Shown here piece after piece: positions 52,118 through 62,396 of a DNA stretch of 64,000 bases; within the stretch, counting starts at the first letter, position 1; every line of letters begins with the position of its first letter. The position numbers and the translations under genes were made by a program. The notes beneath the pieces were generated by a model. The model made no database searches. It worked only from the letters and a program-made list of their open reading frames with translations, and was not told the origin of the DNA. Origin of the DNA: Asparagopsis taxiformis (Eukaryota; Rhodophyta; Florideophyceae; Bonnemaisoniales; Bonnemaisoniaceae); contig JALQPE010001977.1 of assembly GCA_030407315.1 (NCBI GenBank), positions 124,001-188,000 on the forward strand. Direction: 5' to 3'.

Positions 52118-54523
52118 ATGAATTACGCTGTGTCGAATTCCAGCGCGTCGCCCAGGCAACCGTTGCCAACGTCAGCGGACGCCGAAGCCGACGTGGCCTT
52201 GTCAGCAGAAGCGATCTTCGCGACTGATCGATCTATCCCGCCGGATATCGAGGCGATCGGCCAGCTACCACGTACGGTAAGCCCGTTTGAGTCCGTGAGT
52301 ATGGACCCCGCAACGCGCGGTCAGCTCAACGAAGGGAACGTGACTCCCACGGCACTACGTGTAGTGTACGAAGACCTTCGAGGTCACATCGAAAGGGCGA
52401 GCGACGCGGCCGTCGACGAAGCCGTAAGGCAGAGACTCGGAGTCTCGGAGCGCGAAGCTCGTGCGTTACGTGAACGCTCAGCGACCCTCGAACGGGAAAA
52501 CGAAGACTTACGAAACCGCCTCTCCGCCGTGGAGGGAAGACTCGACTCGTTTGTCGTAGTATTCAACGAAATCGTCGCCGGACGTTCCGCTCCGCCGAGC
52601 GGAAGCGATCCGAATTACGAACAAGGCTCGCGCGCCTATAACTCGCAATCCTCCCCGGCCGTTCCGGGAGGATACCCACCAACACCCGGTCCGACGACCC
52701 CGACAACGTACGGAAGGGGGGCGACAGTGCAACGAGCCATCGCCATCCTCGACGAGACGCCACGAAGGCAATTACGTTTTAACGATACGCCAGACCACGC
52801 GCGGTCGGCGGACGCAGCACGAGCTGCGCAACTCGATACGAGAGTTCCCCCGCCACGTGAAACGTACATTCCGTGGCTGGGTACTTTCGGCACGACGGAC
52901 ACGCGAGTCCACGAAAACGAACGTGCCGACGCGGTACGCTTACCAGGGAACGCCCTCGGACCCGTTTGCCACGCGTTGGCAGAGCACACGACAATGCTCG
53001 ACGCATTTGCGAACGTGGTGTCGTACCGCATGTACCGACTCAACGATGTACGTGAACATCTCTACGTGAACGAGAGTCAAAGCGTACATAAGCTCAAACG
53101 TGAGCTGGAGGGACTTTTCCCTACGTTAAAGCCGTTCTCCGGCCGGAATCCGATTACGTTACTCGGATTCCTCGCCCAAATACGTGATGGGTTCAGCACA
53201 CTCGGAGTGTGCGAGGGAGTGGCAGTACGTGCGCTGCACTTCTTCCTCGAAGGGGACGCCCGACGGTTTTACGATTCCCAGTGTACGACTGGCGTGATCA
53301 CGACTGATCCGACGAAGAGGTTCTCGTGGCCTCACGTAATCAACGCGTTGATTAAACGATACCTGCAAGACGACGTGCTGCAGGAGGCCTACGAAAAGGT
53401 CACGATGATCACGCAGAGTCCTAACGAGGACGAGAATCAGTACGCTGATAGACTCGACACCGCCACGCGGGCGTGCAACTACGTGTTTACGGACCGACTC
53501 CTCGTTCACCACTACGTACGTGGTTTACTGCCCTCGACGCGGGCAGCCGTGACGGAACGACTCCGGTCACTCCCCGAACGAGAGAGGAACGACCTCACCG
53601 TTGTGAGACGATTGGCGACGGCCGAAGGAACGACCTTCCGTGCACGTACGGCCGCTGTCGCGTCAGCCGCGAAACCGAAAGTGCGGTTTCCGGTGAAGCC
53701 TACGTTGGCTATTTCCGACCACGAGTCGAGGAAGTTCGCGGACTACGATGAGTCCGCGTACTTACGTAATGAACGGGCTAGCGAGCCCAGTTACCACGAT
53801 GGTGACCCGAACATCCCCGCGAGGGACGACGACGACGTGTCGCTCGCTGCGGCTCACGTTGCCGAGAATTTGGAGGCGATCCTCTTCACGAACAGGCCGC
53901 CGCCCAACGATACGAAAACGGCAAACGAAAAGCCGGACGAGCTCGAAGCTCGATTGAACCGCCCATGCGAGGACGTACCGAAGCTCACGAGCGAGCAGAC
54001 GCAATTGGCGCACTCCGTAATCCCGAACGATTACTGGACGCTGTCGTGCTGGTCATGCCGCGAAGATGGCCACTCGACGTTTACGTGTCCGCGTCTGACG
54101 CCAGATCAACGGATCTTTTTTGCGTACAAGTACTACCTCTTCCACGTGAAGAGCAACCCACGTCAGGCTGAGTACTTCCGCCAACGAATGGCCAAGCGTC
54201 ACCAGGAACGACCTGATGAGCGAGGGAACGTGACCCCGCGGAGGTACGGCACGCCGCCTACGATACTCCGAAACCCCAATCGTGACGGGGGAAGGCCCTT
54301 CGACAGGCGCCGCGGCGACTTTCGTAATGACCGACGTGACCCCCGCCCGTGGGCGAACGAACGAAATGGCCAGCGTAATGGCCGCAGCGGAGTCTACGTG
54401 ACGACCTCCGCTGACGAAACACCACTCGAGGTGGAAACGAGTCACGATGACGAACGAGCTTCGTGGGCTCACGACGACGACGTGTCGAACGGCCCCGCGC
54501 CGGGAAACGACCAGGCGATGTAG
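52118..54523 (+). CDS. gag: Retrotransposon Gag polyprotein
   Basis: 801 aa, ATG at 52118. A coiled-coil segment (residues ~75-145) precedes a Pro/Thr linker. A capsid-like helical region (~330-500) has LKPFSGRNPITLLGFLAQIRD and FFLEGDARRFYD, typical Ty3 Gag words. A zinc knuckle follows, CWSCREDGHSTFTC (C-x2-C-x4-H-x4-C), then a very basic Arg/Asn/Pro tail. Gag forms the particle and packages RNA. It ends at TAG 54521-54523, 13 nt after a slippery heptamer that would move ribosomes into pol. The frame is intact, so this copy may be young. Confidence 0.9.
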   Translation: MNYAVSNSSASPRQPLPTSADAEADVALSAEAIFATDRSIPPDIEAIGQLPRTVSPFESVSMDPATRGQLNEGNVTPTALRVVYEDLRGHIERASDAAVDEAVRQRLGVSEREARALRERSATLERENEDLRNRLSAVEGRLDSFVVVFNEIVAGRSAPPSGSDPNYEQGSRAYNSQSSPAVPGGYPPTPGPTTPTTYGRGATVQRAIAILDETPRRQLRFNDTPDHARSADAARAAQLDTRVPPPRETYIPWLGTFGTTDTRVHENERADAVRLPGNALGPVCHALAEHTTMLDAFANVVSYRMYRLNDVREHLYVNESQSVHKLKRELEGLFPTLKPFSGRNPITLLGFLAQIRDGFSTLGVCEGVAVRALHFFLEGDARRFYDSQCTTGVITTDPTKRFSWPHVINALIKRYLQDDVLQEAYEKVTMITQSPNEDENQYADRLDTATRACNYVFTDRLLVHHYVRGLLPSTRAAVTERLRSLPERERNDLTVVRRLATAEGTTFRARTAAVASAAKPKVRFPVKPTLAISDHESRKFADYDESAYLRNERASEPSYHDGDPNIPARDDDDVSLAAAHVAENLEAILFTNRPPPNDTKTANEKPDELEARLNRPCEDVPKLTSEQTQLAHSVIPNDYWTLSCWSCREDGHSTFTCPRLTPDQRIFFAYKYYLFHVKSNPRQAEYFRQRMAKRHQERPDERGNVTPRRYGTPPTILRNPNRDGGRPFDRRRGDFRNDRRDPRPWANERNGQRNGRSGVYVTTSADETPLEVETSHDDERASWAHDDDVSNGPAPGNDQAM

Positions 54524-54548
54524 GCCACGAGCCACCCACATCGCCTGA
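54502..54548 (+). promoter_or_regulatory. Programmed -1 ribosomal frameshift signal at the gag-pol junction
   Basis: The heptamer G GGA AAC (54502-54508) is in the gag frame exactly as X XXY YYZ and would slip to GGG AAA, the pol frame. Four bases later a perfect stem, AGGCGATGT (54513-54521) with ACATCGCCT (54538-54546), extended by a C-G pair outside, encloses a 16-nt loop. The gag stop codon lies in this hairpin. Confidence 0.8.
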
Positions 54549-57500
54549 ACCCTTACGTGCAAGGGGGACGACCGACGTCGATGATTGGTCCTCCGCAGGC
54601 TCACCGATGAACGAGAGTTACGTAAAGCTCACGGCCGCGAAGGCCAACTCGAGTCACACGACACCCGACGTGGGGGAAGAAACGAAGTCCGACGGGACAA
54701 ACGAACCTCACACGAAGAGGAAGTCTCGCAGACGAGCGAGACGCGCTACCCGGAAGCACGACGCTTCCGAGCGCGAGAAAGCCAAACACGCGGCTTATAC
54801 GAAGCGCGTCGACGCAAAAGAAGCCATACGGGCTCACGCGATGAAGCGACGAACCGCTAGCGAAAACGTAGACCGCGCGCCGGTCAGGACCGAACCGTTG
54901 GTCCTCGACGGACATACGTGTCTACTTGCGTCGAAGCACTATATCGTATCCGGAACGATCGGACTAGACCTCAACGTGATGAGGGCGATTACCATCGCGA
55001 TGGATACGTGCAGCGGCTACAACTTGATACGAACAAGTTTACTACCCTACGACTGGGTCGACCGCTGTCTACGTGACGAAGAGCTACCGAAGCTCGGAGA
55101 CGCCAACGGGCGACGTTTGCCTATCGAAGGCGCCATCCTGCTTCGTGTCAGGTTGGGGAACTCGCTGTTCCGCGTAAAATTCTTCGTAGCCAACACGCTG
55201 GCTGTTCCCGTTATAATGGGCACGTCGTTCATGTCGAAGCATGTCGATGCTATACGCTGTCGAGCGCAGACCATCGACCTCCATCGGGGGGATACGATAC
55301 CCATTATCGCGGAGGGCGATACGACGACTCCGTACGAGGAGGGGGAAGAGACGAACCCAAACGTGGAGCCCCCGAAACGCCGCGAGCGTAACGCGGCCGC
55401 GAATAGGCCGAGCCGAACGTTCTCGGTTCGCCTGACGAAGTACACGCGTGTACCGGCGATGTCGCAACGGACCGTCAACGTGGCGACGGATGCGACCGGA
55501 CTCGTGTTCCTCGAACCGAAAGCGTCGGTGCAATTCCGGCATGGGCTGCGCATAGCCAACGGAGTGGTCGACGTAGGACCCAGAGAGACGTTCTCTATTA
55601 TCGTGTCGAACTTCACGAAGAAGGACCGCGAATTGCCGAAAGGCGCAACGATTGCGTACGCGGTACGCTCCCCGTTGGGAATCGTCCCACTCAAGCGTGA
55701 GGGCGGCGAAGCCCTCGCGAAGGTTTTGAACCTACCGCTAGTCGACGCGACGACGCGGATAACTACGAACGGGTTGGGCGACGAAACGCCAGACCCGTTG
55801 GCCAACGAAAAGGGGAACGACCCCGCCACGGACTGGCAGTCGACAATCGATTTGTCGCACCTCGACGACGAGGATTTACGAAAGCGCATCAACGAGATGC
55901 TAGCTACACATTCGTCAATGTGGACGAGCGGACGCCTCGGCGAAATCAATGCTACGGAGCATCGAATCGAACTCGAACCGGGCACGCGGCCCATACGTTC
56001 AATGCCCTATCGTCAGGGTCCGGCTCTACGTACGATAGCCGAGGAGCAGATCAAGAAGATGCTCAACGAAGGGGTTATCGAACCCGCGTCCAGCGAATGG
56101 GCGTCACCAATCGTGTTGGTGCCGAAGAAGGACGGATCCTTACGTTTCTGTGTCGACTACAGACGTTTGAACGCGAAAACGATCGCTGATTCGTACCCGC
56201 TTCCTCGTATGGAAGACTGCCTTGATTCGTTGGGCGACGCCGCCATCTTCACGACACTCGATTGTAACGCCGGTTACTGGCAAGTGCCCGTCTCCGCCGA
56301 GGACCGTGATAAGACAACGTTTACGTCTTTCATGGGAACGTATCGCTACGTGCGAATGCCATTCGGGCTACGAAATGACCCCGCTACGTTTCAGCGGACG
56401 TTGGACATCATCCTCTCCGGAGTACGTTGGCAATCGTGCCTGGTCTACTTAGACGACGTAATCGTCTTTTCGAAAGACCTCGAGTCTCACCTGGGTCACG
56501 TTGACCAGGTGCTTTCCCTGCTACGCGCAGCGGGAGTAACGTTAAAGCTCACGAAGTGCTCGTTCTTTCAACCACGAGTTGACTACCTGGGGCACGTGAT
56601 CACCCCAGGGAAGCTGCACGTTGCAGCACGGAACAAGGAAGCCTTTCGTACGGCTACGTTCCCACGCGACAAGACGCAATGTCGATCGTTTTTGGGCGCG
56701 GCCAACGTTTACCGCCGTTTCGTAAAGGCGTATGCCGAGATCGCTCGGCCACTCAACACGATGTTGAAGAAGGACGCTTCCCCCGATTGGACGAACCCAA
56801 CAAACGCGCAAACGAATGCGTTCGAAACGTTGAAGACAATACTGGTGTCGCCACCAGTATTGCACCTTCCGAAGGCGGGACGTCCGTTCATGATCGATAC
56901 CGACGCGTCGGCGTATCAGCTGGGAGCTACGTTGCTCCAGCAGCAGAACGAGGACAAGCCCAACGAATGGGTGCCGATTGGGTACTGGTCGAAGACCCTT
57001 AACGAAACCGAACGTGGTTATTCGGCGACCGAGCGCGAGTGCTACTCCGTCGTTTGGGCGATAACGTCGCTCCGACCCTACGTAGAGGGTCAGCGGTTCA
57101 CCGTACGTACGGACCACGAAGCCTTACGTTGGCTGATGACGTTGACGGACGCGTCCGGACGACTACTACGATGGAGGCTACGCGTTGCCGAATTCGATTT
57201 CGAAGTTACGTACAGGCCTGGGCGCGTGCACCAGGTACCTGACGCTTTATCACGTGTGATATCTACGTATGACGACGGTCGACCCGTCGACGATGACGTA
57301 CCATCGTACGGGGACGCGGTCCTCGTGACGACTCGCAGTCGTCGACAACCCACACGAAATGGGCAAGGACGAACGACGTCCGTACGAAAAAAGGCAACGA
57401 ATGCCAGGGGTCACGACGACCCGTCGAACGAGACTCGTGATGAACGAACATCAGCCACGACGGCTGGCCACGATGGCCTCGAGTTCAACCGCGACGCGTC

Positions 57501-59052
57501 GCTCGATGACGTTCTTGACGAGGAACCGGATTTCCTCGACGAACAGCGCGCTGCTGAAGACGATTCGGCACGCGTGCCACCAGCTGACGTTCAGCTTCCC
57601 ATTACGAGGGACGAGCTTATCGAAGCTCAACGCGAGGACGCGTTCTGTCAAACGATACTGACACGAAAGTCCGAGACGCAGGACGCTGCATTCTTCGAAG
57701 GCCACGATGGCCTACTCCGACGCCGGAACCCTCACGATGAGGAACGTACACAAATCGTTGTGCCGGCTTCGTTACGGCCGCGGCTGCTGGAGTTAACGCA
57801 CCACCACGTCCTCGCTGGACATCCCGGGCAAACGCGTATGTACTATACCCTACGGAGGACGTACTACTGGCCCGCGATGGCCGCCGACATCCACGCAACG
57901 GTACGAAACTGCGTTGGATGTGCGAAGAACCGCGTGAAGCTTCGCAAACGGACGAACCCGTTACGTTTATTTCCGGCTACGGAGCCGCTGCGAGACCTAT
58001 GTATCGACATACTAGGTCCGCTTACGAAGACCACGCGTGGAAACCGATTTATCCTCGTGATAACGGACCGCTTCACGAAGCTGACTAGAGTCGTACCTCT
58101 ACGAAATATCGATTCCGCCAACGTGGCGAGCGCGTTCGTCAACGCGTGGGTCTTCTCGTATGGACCCCCACGGAAGCTCATAAGCGATAACGGAAAGCAG
58201 TTCGCTGCTAAGTTCTTCCAGCGCGTTTGCAACGAAATCGGCGTGACGAACGTCTTTACGTCGACGTACCACCCCCAAACGAACGGGCAGGTGGAGCGCT
58301 ACAACAGGACGATCCTGGCGATGCTGCGCAATTACGTGAACGAAAACCAGAACGACTGGGATCGATACGCATCGGCGTTAACGTTTGCGTACAACACGCA
58401 TGTGCATTCGAGCACGGGCACGACGCCCTTCGATTTGATTCTCACGAATCCACCGCCACCGTTGGCGCTACACACGTCGGTAACGAACCGCGAACTACCC
58501 GACGGGGGAAGGCGAGCCACGTACGTTCGTGAGCTCGCCACAACGATGGATAACGCGTATCGAACGCTGAAGGCCGCGCAGGCACGTTATAAACGAAATT
58601 TCGACAAGCGAGTCCGTGTCTCGAATCGAAATATCCGCGCGGGAGAATACGTATTCATCGACCCGACGGACGGGACCACGAAGGGCACGAAGCTCGGCAA
58701 CCACGCGTTGGGACCGTTCCGCGTACTACGTAACGACGTACGAACGTTCGTCATCCAACGAGGAGACGTAGTTGAACGTGTCAACTCGGACCGCGTTGCG
58801 TACGCGCCAACGCCGGCGAACGCGCCCCCGCCGGAGCCATACGATGCCACCGAGGCAGACCTCGACAAGAACCGCGATGGTCCGGCGTATGTAGTAGACG
58901 ACCTACTAAACCATCGCGTAAACGATGACGGCACCCTAGACTTCCTCGTGAAGTGGGTCGGGTATCGTACCCCTACGTGGGAGCCCCGCCGGAACGTATC
59001 TGAGGAGAGCGTCTCTCGATACTTCGCACGCGTGCGACGAGCAACAACGTGA
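54502..59052 (+). CDS. pol: Retrotransposon Pol polyprotein: protease, RT, RNase H, integrase, chromodomain
   Basis: Open in the -1 frame relative to gag from before 54463 to the stop at 59050; the first ATG is at 54607, so expression by frameshift at 54502 is likely. Order: basic region; protease with MDTCSGYN (~55003) and VIMGTSF; reverse transcriptase with LDCNAGYWQV and YLDDVIVFSKD (~56450); RNase H with IDTDASAYQLGATL and ATERECYSVVWA. Integrase has the HH-CC knuckle (HHHVLAGHPG ... CVGCAKNR), DILGPL, ISDNGKQF and HPQTNGQVERYN, and the end is a chromodomain, FLVKWVGYRTPTWEPRRNV. All catalytic positions are present. The protease has Cys-Ser where DTGA/DSGA is usual. RT-RH-INT order and the chromodomain place it among chromodomain Ty3 elements. 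Confidence 0.92.
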   Translation, partial: GKRPGDVGHEPPTSPEPLRARGTTDVDDWSSAGSPMNESYVKLTAAKANSSHTTPDVGEETKSDGTNEPHTKRKSRRRARRATRKHDASEREKAKHAAYTKRVDAKEAIRAHAMKRRTASENVDRAPVRTEPLVLDGHTCLLASKHYIVSGTIGLDLNVMRAITIAMDTCSGYNLIRTSLLPYDWVDRCLRDEELPKLGDANGRRLPIEGAILLRVRLGNSLFRVKFFVANTLAVPVIMGTSFMSKHVDAIRCRAQTIDLHRGDTIPIIAEGDTTTPYEEGEETNPNVEPPKRRERNAAANRPSRTFSVRLTKYTRVPAMSQRTVNVATDATGLVFLEPKASVQFRHGLRIANGVVDVGPRETFSIIVSNFTKKDRELPKGATIAYAVRSPLGIVPLKREGGEALAKVLNLPLVDATTRITTNGLGDETPDPLANEKGNDPATDWQSTIDLSHLDDEDLRKRINEMLATHSSMWTSGRLGEINATEHRIELEPGTRPIRSMPYRQGPALRTIAEEQIKKMLNEGVIEPASSEWASPIVLVPKKDGSLRFCVDYRRLNAKTIADSYPLPRMEDCLDSLGDAAIFTTLDCNAGYWQVPVSAEDRDKTTFTSFMGTYRYVRMPFGLRNDPATFQRTLDIILSGVRWQSCLVYLDDVIVFSKDLESHLGHVDQVLSLLRAAGVTLKLTKCSFFQPRVDYLGHVITPGKLHVAARNKEAFRTATFPRDKTQCRSFLGAANVYRRFVKAYAEIARPLNTMLKKDASPDWTNPTNAQTNAFETLKTILVSPPVLHLPKAGRPFMIDTDASAYQLGATLLQQQNEDKPNEWVPIGYWSKTLNETERGYSATERECYSVVWAITSLRPYVEGQRFTVRTDHEALRWLMTLTDASGRLLRWRLRVAEFDFEVTYRPGRVHQVPDALSRVISTYDDGRPVDDDVPSYGDAVLVTTRSRRQPTRNGQGRTTSVRKKATNARGHDDPSNETRDERTSATTAGHDGLEFNRDASLDDVLDEEPDFLDEQRAAEDDSARVPPADVQLPITRDELIEAQREDAFCQTILTRKSETQDAAFFEGHDGLLRRRNPHDEERTQIVVPASLRPRLLELTHHHVLAGHPGQTRMYYTLRRTYYWPAMAADIHATVRNCVGCAKNRVKLRKRTNPLRLFPATEPLRDLCIDILGPLTKTTRGNRFILVITDRFTKLTRVVPLRNIDSANVASAFVNAWVFSYGPPRKLISDNGKQFAAKFFQRVCNEIGVTNVFTSTYHPQTNGQVERYNRTILAMLRNYVNENQNDWDRYASALTFAYNTHVHSSTGTTPFDLILTNPPPPLALHTSVTNRELPDGGRRATYVRELATTMDNAYRTLKAAQARYKRNFDKRVRVSNRNIRAGEYVFIDPTDGTTKGTKLGNHALGPFRVLRNDVRTFVIQRGDVVERVNSDRVAYAPTPANAPPPEPYDATEADLDKNRDGPAYVVDDLLNHRVNDDGTLDFLVKWVGYRTPTWEPRRNVSEESVSRYFARVRRATT

Positions 59053-61353
59053 AAGGCCACGACGGCCCCCGAAAACGCACACGAGCGTCGGGTTAAGCGC
59101 ACGCGTGCGCGACGTTGCACGATGCAACAAACGAAGGCGACGAGCCGCACGAACGGGAAGCGAAGGCACAACGAGTGGCCGGGACGTCCACCCTTGCGTT
59201 GGGGGGGCGCGATGCGTGCTAGAGCCGCCGCTCTTTTCGTTTTCGACACCATACGTTGGTTGAGGCACGAGCGCCAACGAAAGATTGGACGACGAGTCCA
59301 CGCGCGGACGATTCACACGACGTGAAGAGCCACGACTGGCTCGACAGTGTTGACCGTCCCACGGGCAAAAGGTGACGACACCACGGGCCACGGACGGACA
59401 ACACGTCAGATTTTTCGCGCGAAAAATTATACGTGGGCCAGCGGGCCATGGACGCACGGTGCGAAAAATCGGGCCGATTACAGTGCGCTAATCCGGCCAA
59501 ATCTCGGGACACGCGTGCCCCGGAAATTTCGTAATTTCGGCACGTCACGTGAGCCATCGTACGTCCCCGTGGACAGCCGCTGACAACGAGTCGCATCGAC
59601 CAACGAGGTCAACGCCAAACAGCTCGCGAGCTAACGGCTACGTGACGCCGGTAGGCGGAGAAACGACGTAGGACGGACGCGTCCCCAGCGAAGATGGCAA
59701 CGGCCTCATTACGAAACTCCCCGCACGAAGCGGAACGAAGCTATACGTTAGCCGACGAATTAGACCAACGGGTCTCAGCGCACGAAGCGCGCGAGTAAAG
59801 CGTGCGAACGACGAGCCAACGAGGCCGCGACGACGGATGGCGAACCGTATCGCCATCGTGAGGCACGATGCCGAACGCGGTAGCCACGTACGGCAACCAC
59901 GGAACGACACAACGGTGTCCTGCCACGCGGGCATAACGAACGACGCGCGGAAGCGAAAAGCCCGCCGGCCAGTCGAACGCACGTAACGAAACACGAATAC
60001 GCAACGGCGTACAAGCTGGTAGCCAACGTAAACGGCACAGCTGAAGGCAACAAGCCGACGAAAAGTTGGCTCACGTAACAGCCTCAAACGTCCCGCGGGC
60101 ATGCGAAACGACTTCGTCAATCGCGTCCCCGTCGGGTTCGCAAGTCGAATGAACGAAATTACGCAACGGCGTAGAGGGCGAGCATTACGTATGCCCAGGT
60201 GCACGTCGCACCACATAACGGATGAGCCAACGAAACGCTCCTCGGACGCCGCGGCGGACGGCGCCACCACGCGAAGTGGACTATCGCAACGATTGCGCCA
60301 CCGGCTAACGTGAAGCCGCGGGAACGTGAAGCGCGACGGCGCTAACGGTGTTAACGGCTATACGAAAAGCCAAGCCCGCCGGCAAAGACGTTGTCTACGG
60401 AGCCGCGACGCGCCACGACGCACTGCCGCGTACACGCAACGGCGTGAAACGTCAAGCCAACTCACGCGCGAGTCGGCCTGACGCTTAGCGAATTTTTCGT
60501 CCGGCTCACCGGAGCGAATTAAAATTGGCACCGACGTGCTACGTGCCAGAGAGCTCGAACGCTCAACGGAATTCGACACCCGACGGGGTTATCCGCACGA
60601 GGAACGACGGCGGAAACGAATTCCGAGATAGTTACAAAATGATAACGCCACTGGCCAACGTGAAGCCGCGGCAACGCGAAGCGCGACGGCGCTAATGACG
60701 TCAACGGCTATACGAAAAGCCAAGCCCGCCGGCCACCACGTCGTCAACGAAACCGCAACGTACTGCGACGAATTACTGCGTACACGCCACGGCGTAGAAC
60801 GTCAAACCGACTCACACGCGCGTCGGTCTGACGTTCGACGAAATTTTCGCCCAGCTCATCGGAGCAAATTAAAATTGGCACCGACGTGCTACGCGCTAAG
60901 GAGCTCGAATGCTCAACGAATTCGACACCCGACGGGGTTATCCGGACGAGGAACGACGGCGGAAACGATTCCTGAGTTAGTTACTAAATGATACGCACGC
61001 CAACGGGCTCTAAGATCGAGGTTAACGTACCACTCGCAGTGAAAAGCCGCCGCTACGCGCCGCCGCTCTGCCGAATAATTGCGTGTGCTACGAACCTGCC
61101 AACGGGCACGCGCCGCCGCGAACTCGAAGCACGGGCTACGTAAGCCGTACGACACCCGACGGGGTAGACGCCACAACAAAAAAAATTGTGGGGAGGGGCT
61201 TAACGCTAAACCCCTCCTCTTCTGCAGACGACCTGCCAAACGCAAATTACGAAGCTCAACGGAGCCATGCGATTACGCAAAGAAACAAGACGAAGTTTAC
61301 GAGGCAATACGATGCTAGAGCCGACGTGGCCTACGAACTAACCTAGGAACGAC
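59053..61353. other. Non-coding ACG-rich tail downstream of pol
   Basis: About 2.3 kb with the base habits of the retrotransposon but no protein-like frame. It contains a 350-bp tandem duplication (60296-60993), the phrase CGACACCCGACGGGGT in three places (near 60574, 60924 and 61151), and a G-rich run GTGGGGAGGGG (61188-61198) that could be a polypurine tract; it pairs with CCCCTCC 12 nt later. Confidence 0.5.
60296..60993. repeat. 350-bp tandem duplication
   Basis: Unit 1 (~60296-60645) and unit 2 (~60646-60993) align along their whole length at roughly 85% identity by eye. Shared blocks include GAAGCGCGACGGCGCTAA, GGCTATACGAAAAGCCAAG, AATTAAAATTGGCACCGACG and GACACCCGACGGGGTTATCC. The period is 350 bp. 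Confidence 0.85.
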
Positions 61354-62395
61354 CTAGTAGCGACGAGAACGCTTGCCCGCAGGGTCATACGGACCAGGGC
61401 CTTCGCCGCGGCTATCGTGGCTGCGGCTGCGACCGGGCTGAACGAAGCCCGGCGCGTATGGATCGACGGTCTGCGTGACCACGGGGGCTCGCTCGCGACG
61501 AGACGCGGGATCCCTAGCGTAAGGATCCGCAGTCCCGTGACTGCGCGTATCCGAAGGGCGCGCCGGAGCGGGGTCGCGTGGCAGGTACGCCGCTGCGTGG
61601 CCATACCCGACGGGGTCGCCGAAGCCGCCGCCACTCGCGTAACCGTAAGGTTCATTACGAACGCCAACGGGCGGCGCGTAACTACGAGTCGCCGCGGCGA
61701 GACGCTCCGAAATCGCGCGTTCCGTTGCCAAGCGGGCAGTCAGGTCCAACGTCTGGGCCCTGAACTCTTCGGCTGCGCGAGCCACGGACGAGATGAGGGA
61801 ACGGATAACCCAGCCGTCCGCACGAGGCGGAGCGGACATCGACGTACCGAGAAGCCGACGGGCATCCTCATCGGAGACGCGGTCGTCCAGGCTCACGAAG
61901 CGTGGCGCGCGTTCGGCCGGCGTGGCCACATTCGGACGACCGACCTGGGCAACGTTGCCCCCTCCCGTAGCCTCGCGTGGCACGATCTCTCGAGGATCCG
62001 GCGCACGCGGCGCTTCGTTCTGATGGCCACGACGGCCAGAACGCGTCCCTCGGGGGCGCTCGTTGCCCCCGAGGCCGCCGAAATAACCGGCACGATTGCC
62101 ACGACGGCGTTCGGAACGGGAAGCGACCCGCGGCACGTAAGCCCCATCGCTACGAACGGAGACGAACTCCTGGTTATCGCCGCTTGCGTAATCGGGACGT
62201 ATAACCCGATACTCCGGCCCAACGCAAGGGCGCCGCGAACCCAGCCAACGCGCTGGTAACGGAGACGAACGTGTCGGAACCGTCCACCGGGATTGCACGA
62301 AGCATCTCGTAATCGGCCAGGAAGTCCAACGTGGACTCCGGCAGCAGGCACGCGCGCCCGAACACACGACGTTCCACGAACAGCACTACGGTGTT
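61354..62395 (-). pseudogene. Antisense ORF remnant, gag-like or accessory retrotransposon ORF
   Basis: On the minus strand a frame enters at ~62395 from the palindrome cluster (no ATG; reads FNTVVLFVERRVFGRAC ...). Protein-like sequence continues to the WAG at ~62220, then moves to another frame (GPEYRVIRPDYASGDNQEF ...) that stays open to 61354. The second part has a basic Arg/Gly/Asn region, a helical middle and a Pro/Asp/Arg/Ser tail, similar in style to Gag C-termini. It lies antisense to pol, downstream of integrase. It could be a truncated, frameshifted gag of a second element or an antisense accessory ORF of this one. No catalytic motif seen. Confidence 0.5.
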
Positions 62396-62396
62396 G

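Larger units (their letters stand above)
51360..62396 (+). mobile_element. Ty3/Gypsy chromodomain retrotransposon and associated ACG-rich sequence
   Basis: gag (52118-54523) and pol (54502-59052) in retroviral order with a C-terminal chromodomain define a Ty3/Gypsy element. The limits given are those of the compositional block: CAACG, ACGT and TACGT words are very frequent from ~51.7 kb to ~62.39 kb and stop abruptly at the palindrome cluster. I found no long direct repeats that could be LTRs, so the real ends are unknown. The 3' part may include a second element. Confidence 0.7.

Noticed and set aside
55047..55994. Minus-strand 315-codon ORF inside pol
   Set aside because: Antisense of an intact Pol protein; long open antisense frames are common in this ACG-rich sequence.
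59638..60270. Minus-strand 210-codon ORF
   Set aside because: Arg/Ser/Val-rich translation of ACG-rich DNA with no protein-like pattern; part of the non-coding tail.
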